From positions 6,595,811 through 6,659,810 of the forward strand of contig OY282605.1 of the NCBI GenBank assembly GCA_958298945.1: a DNA stretch of 64,000 bases, in the 5' to 3' direction. The DNA is from Atherix ibis. Taxonomy: Eukaryota; Arthropoda; Insecta; Diptera; Athericidae. Position numbers and translations under genes: made by a program. The notes under the pieces are model-generated. The model made no database searches. It had not been told where the DNA came from and worked only from the letters and a program-made list of their open reading frames with translations. Of this stretch, positions 21,590 through 34,086 are shown in pieces. Each line of letters starts with the position of its first letter. The stretch's first letter is position 1.

Positions 21590-24579
21590 TATATATTTTA
21601 AATGACAGGACTATACTTGCTAAACCATAGAATGGATGATAATCTTTTAAATATTGCAATTAAAATGAAATGGTAAAAATCAATTTTAAATTTACAAAAA
21701 ATAAATACTCCATTTGGTAACTAAGAAATTCTTCAGCATTTTTTGTTAAAGCCCTGATGGCCAACCGCCGACACAATTGTATTGTACAATGTGAAGAACT
21801 TAATTAATTTTTAAGTTCCGGTCACAGGCATATTTTCGTATAATCAAATTTTTTTGTTCCCTTATTTTTAATCAACTTTATCTGTTTAGCATTATTCTTG
21901 AAAATTGAGCGTTAATTTTTAATTAATTCACTGTTCTTGATTGTTACTTATTAAAAAATCTCGAATTGAAAGAAAGAAGGAAAAAGTCCGTTTTTTTGTC
22001 TTTGTCTCTCGAATAATTTAAAAAAAATGAAATAATTTCTGAAATGGATAAAAATATTTTTAGCCTATTAAATCACTTAAAAGTCATCAAATTGGAGAGA
22101 ATGAGTTTTTTGTTGTTGTACCTATTGGATAACACCTTAAATTCCATCGCAGAAGGACAAGTTGGAATATATTTTTTTCAACTTGTTTTCTGTTTTTTTT
22201 TTTGTTGAATACCAATCACCTCTAATATCAAGTAGAAATGTTACTTTAATTAAAAAACCCGCATTCCACTAAAGTAAGCATTACCGGATCAAAAACTAAG
22301 AAGATTCATCTCAAGTTGGTGTGATGATTTGATTTTGTTACTTTCTAGCATACCGGCTCGGCTGCTGCTGCTACTTAGTCCAACAAAAAGAAAACAGGGG
22401 AGACTCTCTTTCAAACATGTAACAGATGATCCAAGGAAACTTTCTTGTCAATTGCTCTTCTTATCTAAAATATCCCCCTGTTTTACAAAACAAGAGGAAA
22501 AAATAGGGAAATAAGTGAAGATAAAAGATGACGACCAGCGTTTATAGGAATAGGATACTACTGGGCTATGATGTACGAGTGTTTGCACATTTACAAATAT
22601 TTCCTCTTTTCTTTTCTTTTTTACTAAAGATTTGTCGTTTTTATTTTTGCGTCAACAATATTACCAAGTTTTACCAATATATATTATTTTCTTTTAAAGT
22701 TTATTTTTATCTAAAGTATATGTAATTTAAATTTGAATTTATTCATTATAATTTTTTATCACAATTTATTGGAAATTTATAAAATGTTGTTAAACGTTTT
22801 TATTTTTATTATCCGTTAATGCTAGGCAAAAACAACCAAAAAAATCCATTGTAAAATATTGTGTAAACGAGAATATTTACATATTATTGTATACCAAAGC
22901 ATAAACATATCACATCGACTTGGATGATAATTTAAAATGCAACAACATAATTCCCGCTTGTAATACCATATGTGTTTACATAAAAATCTCACTTAATCTT
23001 AGTGAAAATCTCCAGGAGCGATTTACTCCTCATCACCCCCATCCGTACTCGGTTTGGAAGTAGTTCAGTCCATTCTTGAATGGTAAACAGACGCACGGGA
23101 AAGGATACCCTCATTTTTTGCACATATTACAATTCACACATAAGGTATGTGATACTAGAGTTCCTCCCTCACTCTTGATGCCTAATGGCTATAGACGGTA
23201 TTATTTATACTGGTAGGAAAATCAACCCTCAATTGGATCATTTATAGCTCAGGCATACAATGCCTCCCCCAAAAATTTCTCTATCAGTTTTGCAATTTTA
23301 AATTTTCCATCGACAAGGAAAACATGCAAAAAGACGATGCAAATACGCCAAAACGGAAAAGTGTGCATGGTATCATGTCAAGAGTTAATATGCTGATATG
23401 AAGAAATGGGGTATTCCTAACCATTGATTTGGCAAAAACTACCAACTTCGGAAACTAGCAAACTTAAGACGACAGACACATTCGTATATATGAGCAGGAT
23501 ATAAGTTGTTCATATGAAAATTTCAGTTTGGTTGGTTTGGCTCATTGGCAGCTCAGTTTAGATCTCACCCGTCGTTTGTTGATTTTCTTGTACGTTTTTC
23601 ATTTTAAATTCCATCCCCAAAACTTTATCCTCTCACATGGTGTCAACATGATATTAAAAGCTATTAGTAACTTTGAATAGTATTGTACAACACATTTATT
23701 TCCATAGCTAGGCATCAACGCTAATAATATCCATCGTCATAGCACATAGAAGAAGGGTCATGGTGAGCAGTTGTTTTAGATTTATGGGATTTTCTACTGT
23801 TTAACATCAACTCAACCAACCGCAAAAGTATTTATTTATGCTCACAACTTACCAGAAACGATTCCTTTTTCCAACTAACCAAAAACGTAAAACTGATATA
23901 GAATAGAGTGATAATAATAAAAACTCTAAAAGATGAACAATTCTTTTTAACCCTCTCCTATTTTTCATATAAAAACAACAAAGTGTCCTTTTCACTTTCT
24001 CTCGTATAAATTTTTTTTTTTTACAAACCAAATTGCTGGGCTTTTACCGAGTCAAGCAGAAAAAGAAAATTGTCAGTCGGTTTCTTAAAAAATACTACAT
24101 GAAAGAAGGGTTTTCTAGATTTTTATTATTTATCATTATTTTGGTTTGAGTTTTTTTTTTCTTCACACAAATTTTTGGCCATTATAGTGATATTGTTGTA
24201 TAAAGAAATGTTTACACGGATCATTTCTGCTGCAATATTTAAAGTGATATGGCACAGAAAAATAAAACGATTCGATTATGGTTATCCCATACTTCTTCCT
24301 GTTAGACTTTTACTTTGTCTTGTGAATTTTATTAAGGTTACTTCTATAGCTATAAAGTTTCAGTAGTTTCTTACAGATCTTTATTTATTATCCAATGTTT
24401 GTTCTTAAGCATAAAATTGTTAAAGGTTGAAAATTTTTATTATCCTTAATTAAATAGAGTAAGCTTTTCTGAAAATTATCCAAACAAACAATATCGTTTT
24501 ATAAACTACTTAAATATTAGTTTGGAAATATTCTTTCCTTCATTGGAGAATATTCGAGAAAAAAAATACTTTTGGTTAA
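21590..24579. other. 3-kb stretch of intron without recognised repeats or genes
   Basis: This is the longest part of the big intron in which I see no transposon relic. The segment 23,000-23,480 is less AT-biased (CAGGAGCGATTTACTCCTCATC, ACAGACGCACGGGAAAGG) and could be a conserved intronic element. Frames of 60-65 codons here are Phe/Leu/Ile-rich and look like chance translation of T-rich DNA. Confidence 0.45.
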
Positions 24580-24779
24580 CCTCTAGTTTATAAAATAAAA
24601 TTTTCTACTTACTATAGTAAATGAAAATAATTCAAGCCAAATAATATATATAAATATATGTAATAGTAAAAATTGGGCCATCTGTTGGTTTTTTTTACAA
24701 CTTTCAAAACATTTGTCAAAACACACGTTATGTTTTGTTCTTTTCCAACTGTCAAGCGTAAAGTAGTCCAATTTTATTT

Positions 24780-25190
24780 ATAGTGTCATTAACAACAGAC
24801 TTTTCTGCGCATTTTAATCATCCAAACTTACTGCGAAAATGGGCGTTCTGTAAAAATATTACTTTGCAAAATTCGTGATCACTAGACATCTTTTAGAGGA
24901 ATTAAACATCTCGCACAACCTTTCCCCGAATTTTGCACATGGATCTTCATCTGCATTCGTACAAAATTCAAATTACTCAACAATTGAAGATATTAGATCA
25001 TGAGCAGCGCAAAAACTATATGTGAATTGGCCCCTAAGATCTTGAGAATAAACACTGGTTGACTTTTTTCTTTGGAGCAATTCAAGACCTACAGAACAAC
25101 ATTTGACAATAAATTGATGCCGATGATCCATTTTAAGTCGAGAATTCATTCTCATCCTGCAAACTGAGTTGTGGTAGTCATATAAATAAT
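24780..25190 (+). pseudogene. rel-I transposase relic, N-terminal half
   Basis: At about 24,942-25,022 one frame reads DLHLHSYKIQITQQLKILDH followed by EQRKNY, an unmistakable match to the DUF4817-type transposase motif (LHxYKxQLxQELKxxDHxxRxxF). Upstream, CENGRSVK-like residues near 24,833 fit the first helix-turn-helix. Downstream the frame breaks at TATATGTGA. It is the only copy in the window in which the N-terminal half is readable. Confidence 0.72.
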
Positions 25191-25224
25191 ATGGAAAGTA
25201 TTACTTATTAAGAGCATAAGTTTT

Positions 25225-25700
25225 TGTGTGTCTTAAAGCATTTTTGGAGGATCGTGAAGTAGTGGAAGTAGAGCCGCATTAAAAAAAACTGATGAAAAGG
25301 TGGAGCGAGTGCGGGTTCTTGTATGGTCAGACTGTCGAATAACAGTGTAGCTCAGTAAAACGCTCAGAAAAAAGATTTCTCTGTTTAAACCGGACATTGC
25401 AAACGCGTGTAAGCCCCTTCATGAAAAAACCTTCTGTCATATGGTCTTCACCATCAACGAGTTTTTATTGAAAAAACTGCTTTCTTTAGTTCATTGGCCC
25501 CCTTCTATTCACATGATCATAGTCCGTGCCACTTCTATTGTTCCTCAAGAACACTTGAAATACGCCATTTTGGTACTGTCGATAGCAACAAGAAAGAGTG
25601 TAACCTTTCAGCATTGCTACGAAGAGTGGAAACAACGCATCCGCCGATTTATAGTTGCCCAAGGAATTTTAAAGATTTTGATTATGGCTCCATTGTTGCT
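25225..25700 (+). pseudogene. mar-G mariner relic
   Basis: KAFLEDREVVEVEP near 25,236, VERVRVLV near 25,303 (DEN-VERVRxLV hinge), the third-Asp region HDHSPCHFY near 25,510 (from YSPDLSPCDF), RHFGTVDSNKKECN, and the C-terminal HCYEEWKQRIRRFIVAQG (25,612-25,665) are all readable in changing frames. The first and second catalytic Asp motifs were not found. Both D and P positions of the third motif are damaged. Confidence 0.68.
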
Positions 25701-25779
25701 GCACTACAATTGAATTTTGTACACACCCTGCTAGCAATGACTAAGGTCCTAGATTTGTCTTTACTAAAAATGAGAATAA

Positions 25780-26060
25780 AAATATTATCAGCGTAGATAA
25801 AATGAGAGTATTTCTTGTAAGGAAGAGGAAAAGGAGTTGATGTGTATGTTGAAAAGAGATGAGGAAAGAGGAGATCCCTGAGGAGATGAAAAATTTTTCA
25901 TTTTACACTCCCTAGAAAAGTGACCATTAACTTTTACAGTAACTGACCTACCGATTAAGTATGATGTAAGAAAGCATAACGTAGAATTGTCCGAAGAGTT
26001 TAGGGATATGATCATGAAATTATCAGTCGAAGAGTTAGTTCTTTATTTCTTAGGCACAGA
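25780..26060 (-). pseudogene. LINE reverse transcriptase fragment
   Basis: The complement reads FLTSYLIGRSVTVKVNGHFS then KNFSSPQGSPLSSSLFNIHI, which is the non-LTR reverse transcriptase pattern (W)LxSYLxGRxVxVKVNG...SxGVPQGSxLGPLLFNIFIN. GVPQGS has become SSPQGS. It is bounded on the right by the Harbinger pair, beyond which a compatible upstream LINE segment is found at 27.2-27.4 kb. Confidence 0.65.
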
Positions 26061-26209
26061 AATCGCAATCTTAACCTCTGAGCTATTTGGGAAGGAGAGT
26101 TCCACCCTTCTTCTGTAAAACATTGAGGGAGACACTAATCATACGGAATTTAATTTTGTTCCTAGCAGAAACACTGAAAAGTTCATCCAGCGGTTCAAAG
26201 AGTATCTAT

Positions 26210-26755
26210 AGCTGTCTTCCAGTGGGAAAATTTTGCTACTCACAAGTACTTCTAGCTGCTCGCAGCTACTCTTGCTCGTACAAATGAGTAGTTCGCATGT
26301 GTAGTTACGCATACAATATACGGTAGGGGGATTTTAATTCCCAAAATGAAAATAGACAGTTTAGAGGGTTCGTTGGTTATGTTGAAGTGTCATATTTTTG
26401 TTATGCCTCCATATATTAAGAAAGCTAGAGTTGAAAATTATGTACACGTAATTGGAAATTACACAGATTTGCAATTTAAGAAACACTTTAGATTAACAAG
26501 AGTTGTCGCAGAAAGGATTATCGATATGTGGTTTTGATTTTAAACAATAATTTAACGAATAAGTGTTGTAAATATCACACTCTTTTAGCCGAATACAGTA
26601 TGTTTTTACACCGACCAAGTCATGGAGGACGTACTGCAGTTGGTTTTGATCTTAGATTATAGGTTTCGATGTTGACTATTTTGAGGTTATATTTTACTTC
26701 TGTCAGTAAATTTTGCGTTCCGTGAGTAGCAAGATTGGTCCAATGGAATACAGCT
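26210..26755 (+). mobile_element. Harbinger-like element, left copy
   Basis: It begins AGCTGTCTTCCAGTGGG and ends CAATGGAATACAGCT, inverted ends of about 15-40 bases, with TAT on both sides. It shares its left 170 bases and right 60 bases with the copy that follows. Inside is a short frame resembling a PIF/Harbinger nuclease N-terminal segment (separate entry). Confidence 0.72.
26346..26537 (+). pseudogene. Harbinger nuclease-like ORF fragment
   Basis: The frame at 26346-26537 gives 63 residues, including KKARVENYVHVIGNYTDLQF and KKHFRLTRVVAERIIDMW. This matches the pattern YVxxVxxxxDxxFKxHFRxxRxxFExL just before the catalytic domain of HARBI1-like nucleases. The catalytic domain itself is absent, because the element is only 546 bases. 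HRPSHGGRTAVGFDL-like residues further on may be a remnant. Confidence 0.5.
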
Positions 26756-26758
26756 TAT

Positions 26759-27125
26759 AGCTGTCTTCCATTGGGAAAATTTTGCTACTCACAAGTACTT
26801 CTAGCTACTCGCACCTAATTTTGCTCATACAAATGAGTAGATCGCAAGAGTAGTTATGCATACAATTTACGGTAGGGGATTTTAGTTCCCAAAATGACAT
26901 TAGATGGCTTAGCGGGTTCGTTGGTTATGTTGAACTGAATTTATCAAATTCAAAGGCTGTACGAAGCACATTCACTTCACCTCGCGTTGACAATCTGAAT
27001 AAACTCAGTATTGTTATTGACTATTTTGACGTTATATATTACTTCTGTCAGTAAATTTTGCGTTCCATTGGGTATCTACTCCCAAGTACTTGTGACTGGC
27101 AAAATTTGCCCAATGGAAGACAGCT
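26759..27125 (+). mobile_element. Harbinger-like element, right copy (MITE-sized)
   Basis: AGCTGTCTTCCATTGGGAAA at the left pairs with TTTGCCCAATGGAAGACAGCT at the right. TAT lies on both sides, one of them shared with the left copy. It keeps only the outer parts of the longer copy plus a short unique middle, so it is an internal-deletion derivative. Confidence 0.75.
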
Positions 27126-27179
27126 TATAAGTTCTATGCAGTAATGGGGAGTCAATCGTGAAATGTTTTTTCTCCCTTC

Positions 27180-27400
27180 GACATATGCCAGTGAGGTAGG
27201 AATCAGAAAAAAATGCCGCAAGTTAAAGATGAATTAGTAACAATATCCTGCCTAACAGAAAAGTAAAAGATAATTCCACATTTTTCTCTACCAAGTATTT
27301 TATTGATAACTTTACATACGTCCTTTGGATTAGATCTAGTCCTATATATTGAGAGGCTGCCTCCACATAGTTTACTAGCATTTTGTTGGGGGCTTTTCAA
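27180..27400 (-). pseudogene. Possible LINE linker fragment
   Basis: The complement reads RTRSNPKDVCKVINKILGRE, which resembles the NPKxxWKxINxxLGRK segment between endonuclease and reverse transcriptase in several non-LTR elements. Its order and strand agree with the reverse transcriptase piece at 25.8-26.1 kb, with the Harbinger pair inserted between. Confidence 0.4.
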
Positions 27401-29364
27401 TTATCGAACATGTACAATCATTTAAATTAGTTCATCCTTCTTATATTACGAAAACAAATCAATTTTTTATCATATTATTAATTTTTTTAAAGCGCAAAAA
27501 CGAAAATGCTTTAAATTAAATTAAAAAGAAAAGAAAGTTTATCAACTTTAAAAAATCAGCAATATTTTTTCTACGAGTAACATATTATAAAATTTCTATA
27601 TAAATACTTATAAAAAAAAAGCTAAGCTCAAGTACTTCCGCTTCTCCTAAAAAAATGATTTAAAAACGTAATCCATTTGGCGAGTTGATTTAAAGAAATT
27701 TTTGTGTTTACTGCCTTAAATATGCATATTTAAATGGCAAGCTTAAACAAATATGATAAAATAATATTTTAGTAAAAATCTGAATTTTAAATATGTTTTA
27801 TTGAACTTGACTTTTCGAGGCATAAATTGGATAACTCTGTTCTAATGGATAGTTACAAGTACCTTCTTTGAAGGCGATAACATTTGTATATAAAAATAAA
27901 ATAAAATTGTTATATCTCATATATTTATTAAATAAATTTCCAGTGATATATTTACTGCAATTTAATTGAAATAAAACATAAATATGTTGCAACAGACTGA
28001 AAATATAGTACAAAAATTGCGTAAGTCTAACCACAATATTCTAACCTATTCTCATATTTTTGGTGGGATTTCTGTTAATTTATTAAGTTGTACAGAGACG
28101 GCTATCAACAGTAAGGAAACTCTACTCCTGCTGTTTTCTTTTCTAGAGATGCTAGGAATATTCACCTCTACTCTGCATTGTACTTTATCGATTGTAATAA
28201 GTGAAAAAGCTTTTAAGTCAACCTGTCCGCAGGGTATTGTGGATAAATTATTTAATGGGAAATAATGTGCACCAAGGACATATGTGTTCAGTTGTATTAC
28301 AAACAACAAGGACGAACGATCAGAAAGCAAGTATTATGATTTGTTCTTCTATTTAGTAATAATTTCTTTATTCACCACGATAACGATTCTCTACTGAACT
28401 ACGCTAGGTACTATAAAAAGGCAGTTAAAAGTACAATTGAATCATCATAGCTACTTACCAATTCTAGGACAAAAGTCAAATGTTAATCATATATCTGGTA
28501 GCAAGGTGATGTTAATGACTTTGTTTTGGCATATACATAAGTACCTCAATGTACATGTACCGTGAGACCATAATACTCTGTCATCTCTTAAATTATGAGC
28601 ATCATAACTGCGGAATTAATGAATTTCCTTGATTTTCATTAAGTTATAAAACATTCAGAGCAGTAATTACACACTCATAATGAGATATGGTATAGGAAAA
28701 TTGTCCACACAAAATATGTAATCACTTATTTACACGTACACATGTAACAACATATCATCAACACACGCGTATGAGAGCAAAAACAATATTCAATTTTTTC
28801 CTGATTCAAATTACGAGTGCCTCTTTGTTGTACTTAAGTGAAAACGGAAGATGTAAAATGATTATTTTATAAAAATAGTTTATTCCATTGAAAATAATAC
28901 TATTTTTATCTGTAACAATAAACTATTTAGATACATCGTAGAGGCATTAAACTGCCTTCAGTTTTAGTAGTAACATAATTTACATGAATGCGGTACACAT
29001 CATAAATCGACCAACAAATGTTAACAGCTGTTCTTTGGTTATTTGTTGATGTTAAAGAATTAAAATGAAATTCTTTAGATATACATAATTAAAAATTATA
29101 TTCGTAAGATCTTATAACAACCTTGTAAAATCTTAAAAATTATTTCCAATGTAAGAATTTCTATCTCAAAATAATCGTTCTGGAAAATTTTAAATAAGAA
29201 AATAAACAATGCTGTTGTAGGGTTTAAATGTGAATTTATTGAAAGCATGAACATATTTATTCATTATCTATAAACGATTATCCAATTTTATGCTATGGAA
29301 AGTTAAATTAAATAAAACATTTCAAATTCACATTTTAATTTAATTATATTGCCTAAATCTTGCC
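27401..29364. other. AT-rich intron, no gene recognised
   Basis: At 27,984-28,330 both strands have open frames of over 90 codons (minus: VDLKAFSLITIDKVQCRVEV and so on). I could not assign either. Base composition there is less biased than its flanks, so this is either the relic of an unrecognised element or chance. Confidence 0.4.
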
Positions 29365-29990
29365 ATTATACATAAAATATAACATCATTCAAATGGCCGC
29401 CACGAAACTTCTTGCACGACTCCATCCTTTTGAGGTAATTTTGGATGACTTTTTCGCACATTTCGAGATAATTACGGATTATAGATTTTACATGCTCTAA
29501 AACTGGAGGATTGTCTGAGTAAATAAGACCTTTTGTGTAGCCTAACAAGAAAAAATCGAACGGCGTCGAATTGCACGATTATTTAGGCCAATTGACATCA
29601 CCCAATTGTCTGTTGTGTGGCTTGTGGCAACGTTTTGTTCAAGATTAGATTTAAAAAAATCTCAGAATTGACGCTAATGGTCTATCCTTCTTTATTTTCA
29701 AAGAAATACGGATCAATGACACCTTCATAACAAAACGGATACTCTGAGTTTTAAGAGTTAATTGTGGGTTTATGGATCCCTATATATGATACTTTTACGT
29801 ATTGACGTATTCACCAAGCTAGAAATGAGTCTCATCGCTGAAGTCTTTTTTTTTTAAAAATCAGCATCCAAAGCCTGTTGTTCCAGCACTTATTGAGCAT
29901 ATCTTCTATGAATTTCATTGGTCAGTTTATCGACCCATAATATAAAATGGCCAACTTTAAACCACAGAAATGTCATCTTGAATCACATAT
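29365..29990 (-). pseudogene. rel-I transposase relic, C-terminal part readable
   Basis: The complement gives DVNWP, then STPFDFFLLGYTKGLIYSDN (third catalytic residue region, from LTPLDYFLWGY), then IIRNYLEMCEKVIQNYLKRM and FRGGHLNDVIFY to a stop near 29,366. Upstream (29,640-29,850) only short words of the group remain. This is one of the better preserved C termini of the group. Confidence 0.75.
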
Positions 29991-30020
29991 AAAATGAACA
30001 ACTGTCAAATGACAGATCTA

Positions 30021-31249
30021 CCAGGTGTATAAGCTTAAATTCGTTGTATTTTAGTTAAAAAAAAACACATTTTTCATAGAAAACAAAAACAAATTTATTC
30101 GCCCTCGCTAGCTACACATTGTTCCCATCTCTCGGGCAATTTGTGGATACCACGCCAAAAAAATTCCTTCTCTTTCGAGGCAAACCACTCATCAAGCCAT
30201 TTTCGGACGTCTTCGTAAGAATCGAAGAGCTGCTCAGCGAGCGCGTAGCCCATCGACGAAAACAGGTGGTAGTCGGAAGGGACCAGGTCTGGTGAATAAG
30301 CGGGGTGGGGTAGCACCTCCTAGTTGAGTGTCTCCAAGTAGTTTCGGACCATTTTTGACGTGTGCGATAGTGCGTTGTCGTGGAGGAAAATCAACTTGTC
30401 ATGTCTTTGTTGATAATCCGTCCTTTTTTCACTCAGAGCACGGTGCAATTTGATTGTTGGTGGCAGCGGTGGGCATTTACAGTTTTACCAGGTTTCAACA
30501 TCTCATAGTAGACGATACCCTGCTGATCCCACCAAACGCACAGCATCATCTTCCCACCGAAGCGATTTGGTCTTGGGGAAGATGTTGATGGTTGGCCGGG
30601 ATCAACTCCCGATTTCTTGCTTTTAGGATTCCCGAAATATATCCACTTTTCATCGCCTGTCATAATCCGATGCAGGAGCGGCTTTCTTTTTTGTCTGGCG
30701 AGCAAGATGTCGCATGTGTTTTGGCGTCGCTCCATCTGCCTATCGTTCAATGCATGTGGCACCCATTTTCTGATCTTTTCAATCTTCCCCATGGTACGCA
30801 GACGCATGGAAATGGCTGGTTGAATAATACCAAATCGTCTTCGTCCAAAAGAGCCTGCAATTGATGGTCCTCAACCTTCCTAGGCCGATTTTCACGATTC
30901 TTGTCCCACAAGTCAAAATTGCCGTCTTTGAACCGACGAAACCAATCTCGGCACGTTGTTTCCGATAAAGCACTGCCACAATAACCCTCCATAAGCATTC
31001 GATGCGATTCGGCAGCCGATTTCTTCAAATTGAAGCAGAAAAGCAGAGCTCCCCGCTTATGCTCTTTTTCTGGAACAAAACTAGACTTGATTACCAAAGG
31101 AAAAATGTATGTTGTTGTACGAAATTGCTGACAATGTGCATTGATTAATGTTGAAAGATGTCAAATTCAACAAAAAAAAGTATCACGTGCCTATGGTAGG
31201 CACTCACACCATCTATGACCAAACAGCGGATTTAAGCGTATACACCTGG
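30021..31249 (-). mobile_element. mar-C (Mos1-like) mariner, both ends present
   Basis: It runs from CCAGGTGTATAAGCTTAAAT at 30021 to TTTAAGCGTATACACCTGG at 31249, with TA on both sides, 1229 bases. It is inserted directly beside the rel-I relic and lies in the same strand direction. Confidence 0.95.
30095..31088 (-). pseudogene. mar-C transposase pseudogene with lost start codon
   Basis: The frame begins SSFVPEKEHKRGALLFCFNL, but the start ATG seen in the sister copy at 20.4 kb is AAG here, and the upstream in-frame ATG is TTG. A frameshift follows QLQALLDEDD. Then MGKIEKIRKWVPHALNDRQM and TGDEKWIYF (first Asp intact) are readable up to NAHRCHQQ, where the frame changes again. FLHDNALSH keeps the second Asp, a stop replaces Trp in ETLNxEVL (30,318), and YSPDLVPSDYHLF keeps the third. 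The ending is RWEQCVASEGE. All three catalytic residues survive and the count between second and third is 34. Confidence 0.93.
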
Positions 31250-31251
31250 TA

Positions 31252-34027
31252 TACTTTCCAAACCAAAAATGGATAGCGCGGTACTAAAATTGCAATATTT
31301 TTTGATAGCGAAATAATTTCTTTTTAGTTAATCTTTATTAAAAAGTTTTAAAATTAACAAAAAAAACAACAACAACAAAAAAAGCAAATTTATAGTAAAA
31401 AATGTCAGTTTTTTCTATATAAACACATGTTAATGCTAAAAAATTATATGTAGATAGAAAGTAACTCATTGTAATTCTGTAGCAGTGTTAATATTATGGA
31501 TGATGATAGTCTTGTCTGGCATCCTAAACTGCGTATTTTGGAAGCTTTTTATTGTAGGATTTTCCGTCTATTTCTTGTTCGCATATATTGTTGAAAACAA
31601 ACTTTTCCATGATTGACAATATGTTGCTTAGTCATACAGCATCTGCTATGATAAAAGACTGACTACAATAGTCGTTGTGTACCCTGACGGCAGGACTCTG
31701 AGCCTAATGGTATTCACGCGATTTACTATTACTCATTCCGAATATATGAAAATACTGAAAGTTTACATACATATAACCACTGTTTATTGTCCATTTCAAC
31801 TGTCTGATTATTAATTTGTTATCTTAAATCAAATTAATAGGCAAAATTAAAATCAACCCTTAATTATAATCCTAGAGGAACGATTAATCGTTTGCGATAT
31901 CAATTTAAATCCACTGATTATTCTAGTGTCAATTTCAGCTTGATTGTTACGATTTCCTTTATTTCGTTACCGAAACTACAATAAATAGTTCGTTTGACAC
32001 TTGTTTTAGATAAGATATTACACAACAAGTCAAACATTAGTGACTTTGGTGTTTTTATTAATAAAACTTTTGTTGTTCGAAGAAAATAATGACATCGTAT
32101 TAATTTTGGATTCTTGCGAAACAAATAAACTTCGCATGATTCTTTGTGTAGGGAATCATAGGTTTTGGGAGTATGTCAAACTCGTACTTTCTTCAACAGA
32201 GTTAAAATGACCGGGTTCACCGCATGGCACACAGATTTGATAGACGTGGCTACATTATTTGATGATTATGTACAGAACACACCCTGGTCGGATTTAGATT
32301 CTCCTTGCCTGGAGTTTGGAAAATTGAATCATGTTCCGTCATATGGGCTTCTACTTTGTCACATTTATTACACTTTACCAACTTTATATATCTTCGTGTT
32401 AACAGAATCTTTATGTTAGTAGTGAATATGAAAAATTGCGAATAATAACAGCTGGTGTGTTATTTCTATAAGCTACCATCAAAAAAAAAAAATTTTTTTT
32501 TTTGCCAATATACCTTGCTATAGAAATTTTGAATGAATTATAATAGGTGTTATGGTATTAAGTATAATATATATGTATAATTAAATACAATTAAAAAGTA
32601 GTAATGGTTTTTACTTAAAAACATGATCAAATTTAAAAACAAAATTTCCAAAATCGATCGATTTTTTTTTTTTTGAATAAACGAGTATCAATTAAAAATG
32701 AATCCACAGGTGAGTTTGTATATTTTCTCTTTTGACCATTGTCCAATATGATTATTTTGGGTATGTAAACAATGTACATTCTGACCGCACAAGACATTTA
32801 TCAATATTTATTTGCCAAACAATGAGTGAGTCCGTTCAGAATATTTTTACAAGTACAATACATGTTTTTAATCCTGCTGTTTACACTATATACTATCCAT
32901 CACGAATAATACGAATTATTGATTAAACGATTATGTTTGGTAGCAATTTGTTAATTTTTATTTTGTTTACACAAATTATTACCAATCAAGCTGTACAAAT
33001 CATTTTGCGACTCTACAAAATAAAAAATGGTCATTTCTCAATTGCCAATCGCTTTATACTTTACTGTGCACATAATTTTGAAGTCGATAATAATATTACT
33101 GGTTGTGTACAGTTTTTTAAAAAAGGGACATTTTATTTATCACGTCATCTTATATATATGTGCGAGGATTTATATTTATATAAAACTACTTTAAAATATT
33201 AAACGGCTCAGGGTAGACTATAGACTATAAAAATAATACTATTTAAATAATCGTATTATTTTTATTTTTCATACATATGTGTATACAATATAAATATTTT
33301 CAGTGAAATAAATGATGTTTTCAAGATTTACTTTATAATTTTTATATTGGATACGATTATAAGAGAAATTAACAAAAGTACTGCTTTGCTTCAAAATAAT
33401 TAAACTTTCATATCGACTTTTTATATTGTAAAAGTCAGAATGCCAAAATGTAGTAGATTAACACCGTACACAACATATGGTAAAATGATATTGGTTTAAG
33501 TCTTTGCTCATCAATCATATATTTCTGTTGACATTTCAAGTGTGGTCAGTTTACATTCAACTAAGTATTATTATGGTGACACCTATACTCGTGCATACAT
33601 AATTTTCATACTATATAGGTACGAACACAATTCCGACGATAACGACAAACGATACTACAGCGGCTGACAAAAAAAAAATTACAATTTTCATCGGATTTTT
33701 TACAAATTAAATTGTAAAGAATTTCATCTGATCAGCTTATCATTTATAGTTTATGCTTAATACATTTTATTGTATTAAGTTCCCTGAACCTTATATATAG
33801 ATTTATGTTGCTTTTTATTTCAATTTCAACGATGCTGCTACATGACAAATAATTCAGATATTATTTATTGAATACTAGTAGGACTGTCGTTGCCATTGGT
33901 AGTCGGAATTTTATTCAGTCCCCGTAAGATTGTAAAGGTTCTAAAAAATTTGTTATAGCAACAACAACATGTCCTCTATCGTTATCATCGGAATTGTGTT
34001 GCTACCTTAGATAATTATCATTTTGCT
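31252..34027. other. Intronic sequence with no recognised repeat or gene
   Basis: Mostly AT-rich. At 32,165-32,419 a frame of 84 codons begins TTG-like, with an ATG at 32,207 (MTGFTAWHTDLIDVATLFDD then YVQNTPWSDLDSPCLEFGKL). Its composition is protein-like, but I recognise no family and no splice sites convincingly bound it. Alternating words such as TATATATGTATAATT occur at 32,560. Nothing else could be assigned. Confidence 0.45.
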
Positions 34028-34086
34028 CTTATTTTCATAAAAAACAAGCGCCATCTATTGCAGCATTAAAAAGATACGAAGGTCGT

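Noticed and set aside
22329..22725. Leu/Phe-rich frames at 22.3-22.7 kb as membrane proteins
   Set aside because: Hydrophobicity comes from T-rich DNA; no ATG context, no domain and no neighbouring exon.
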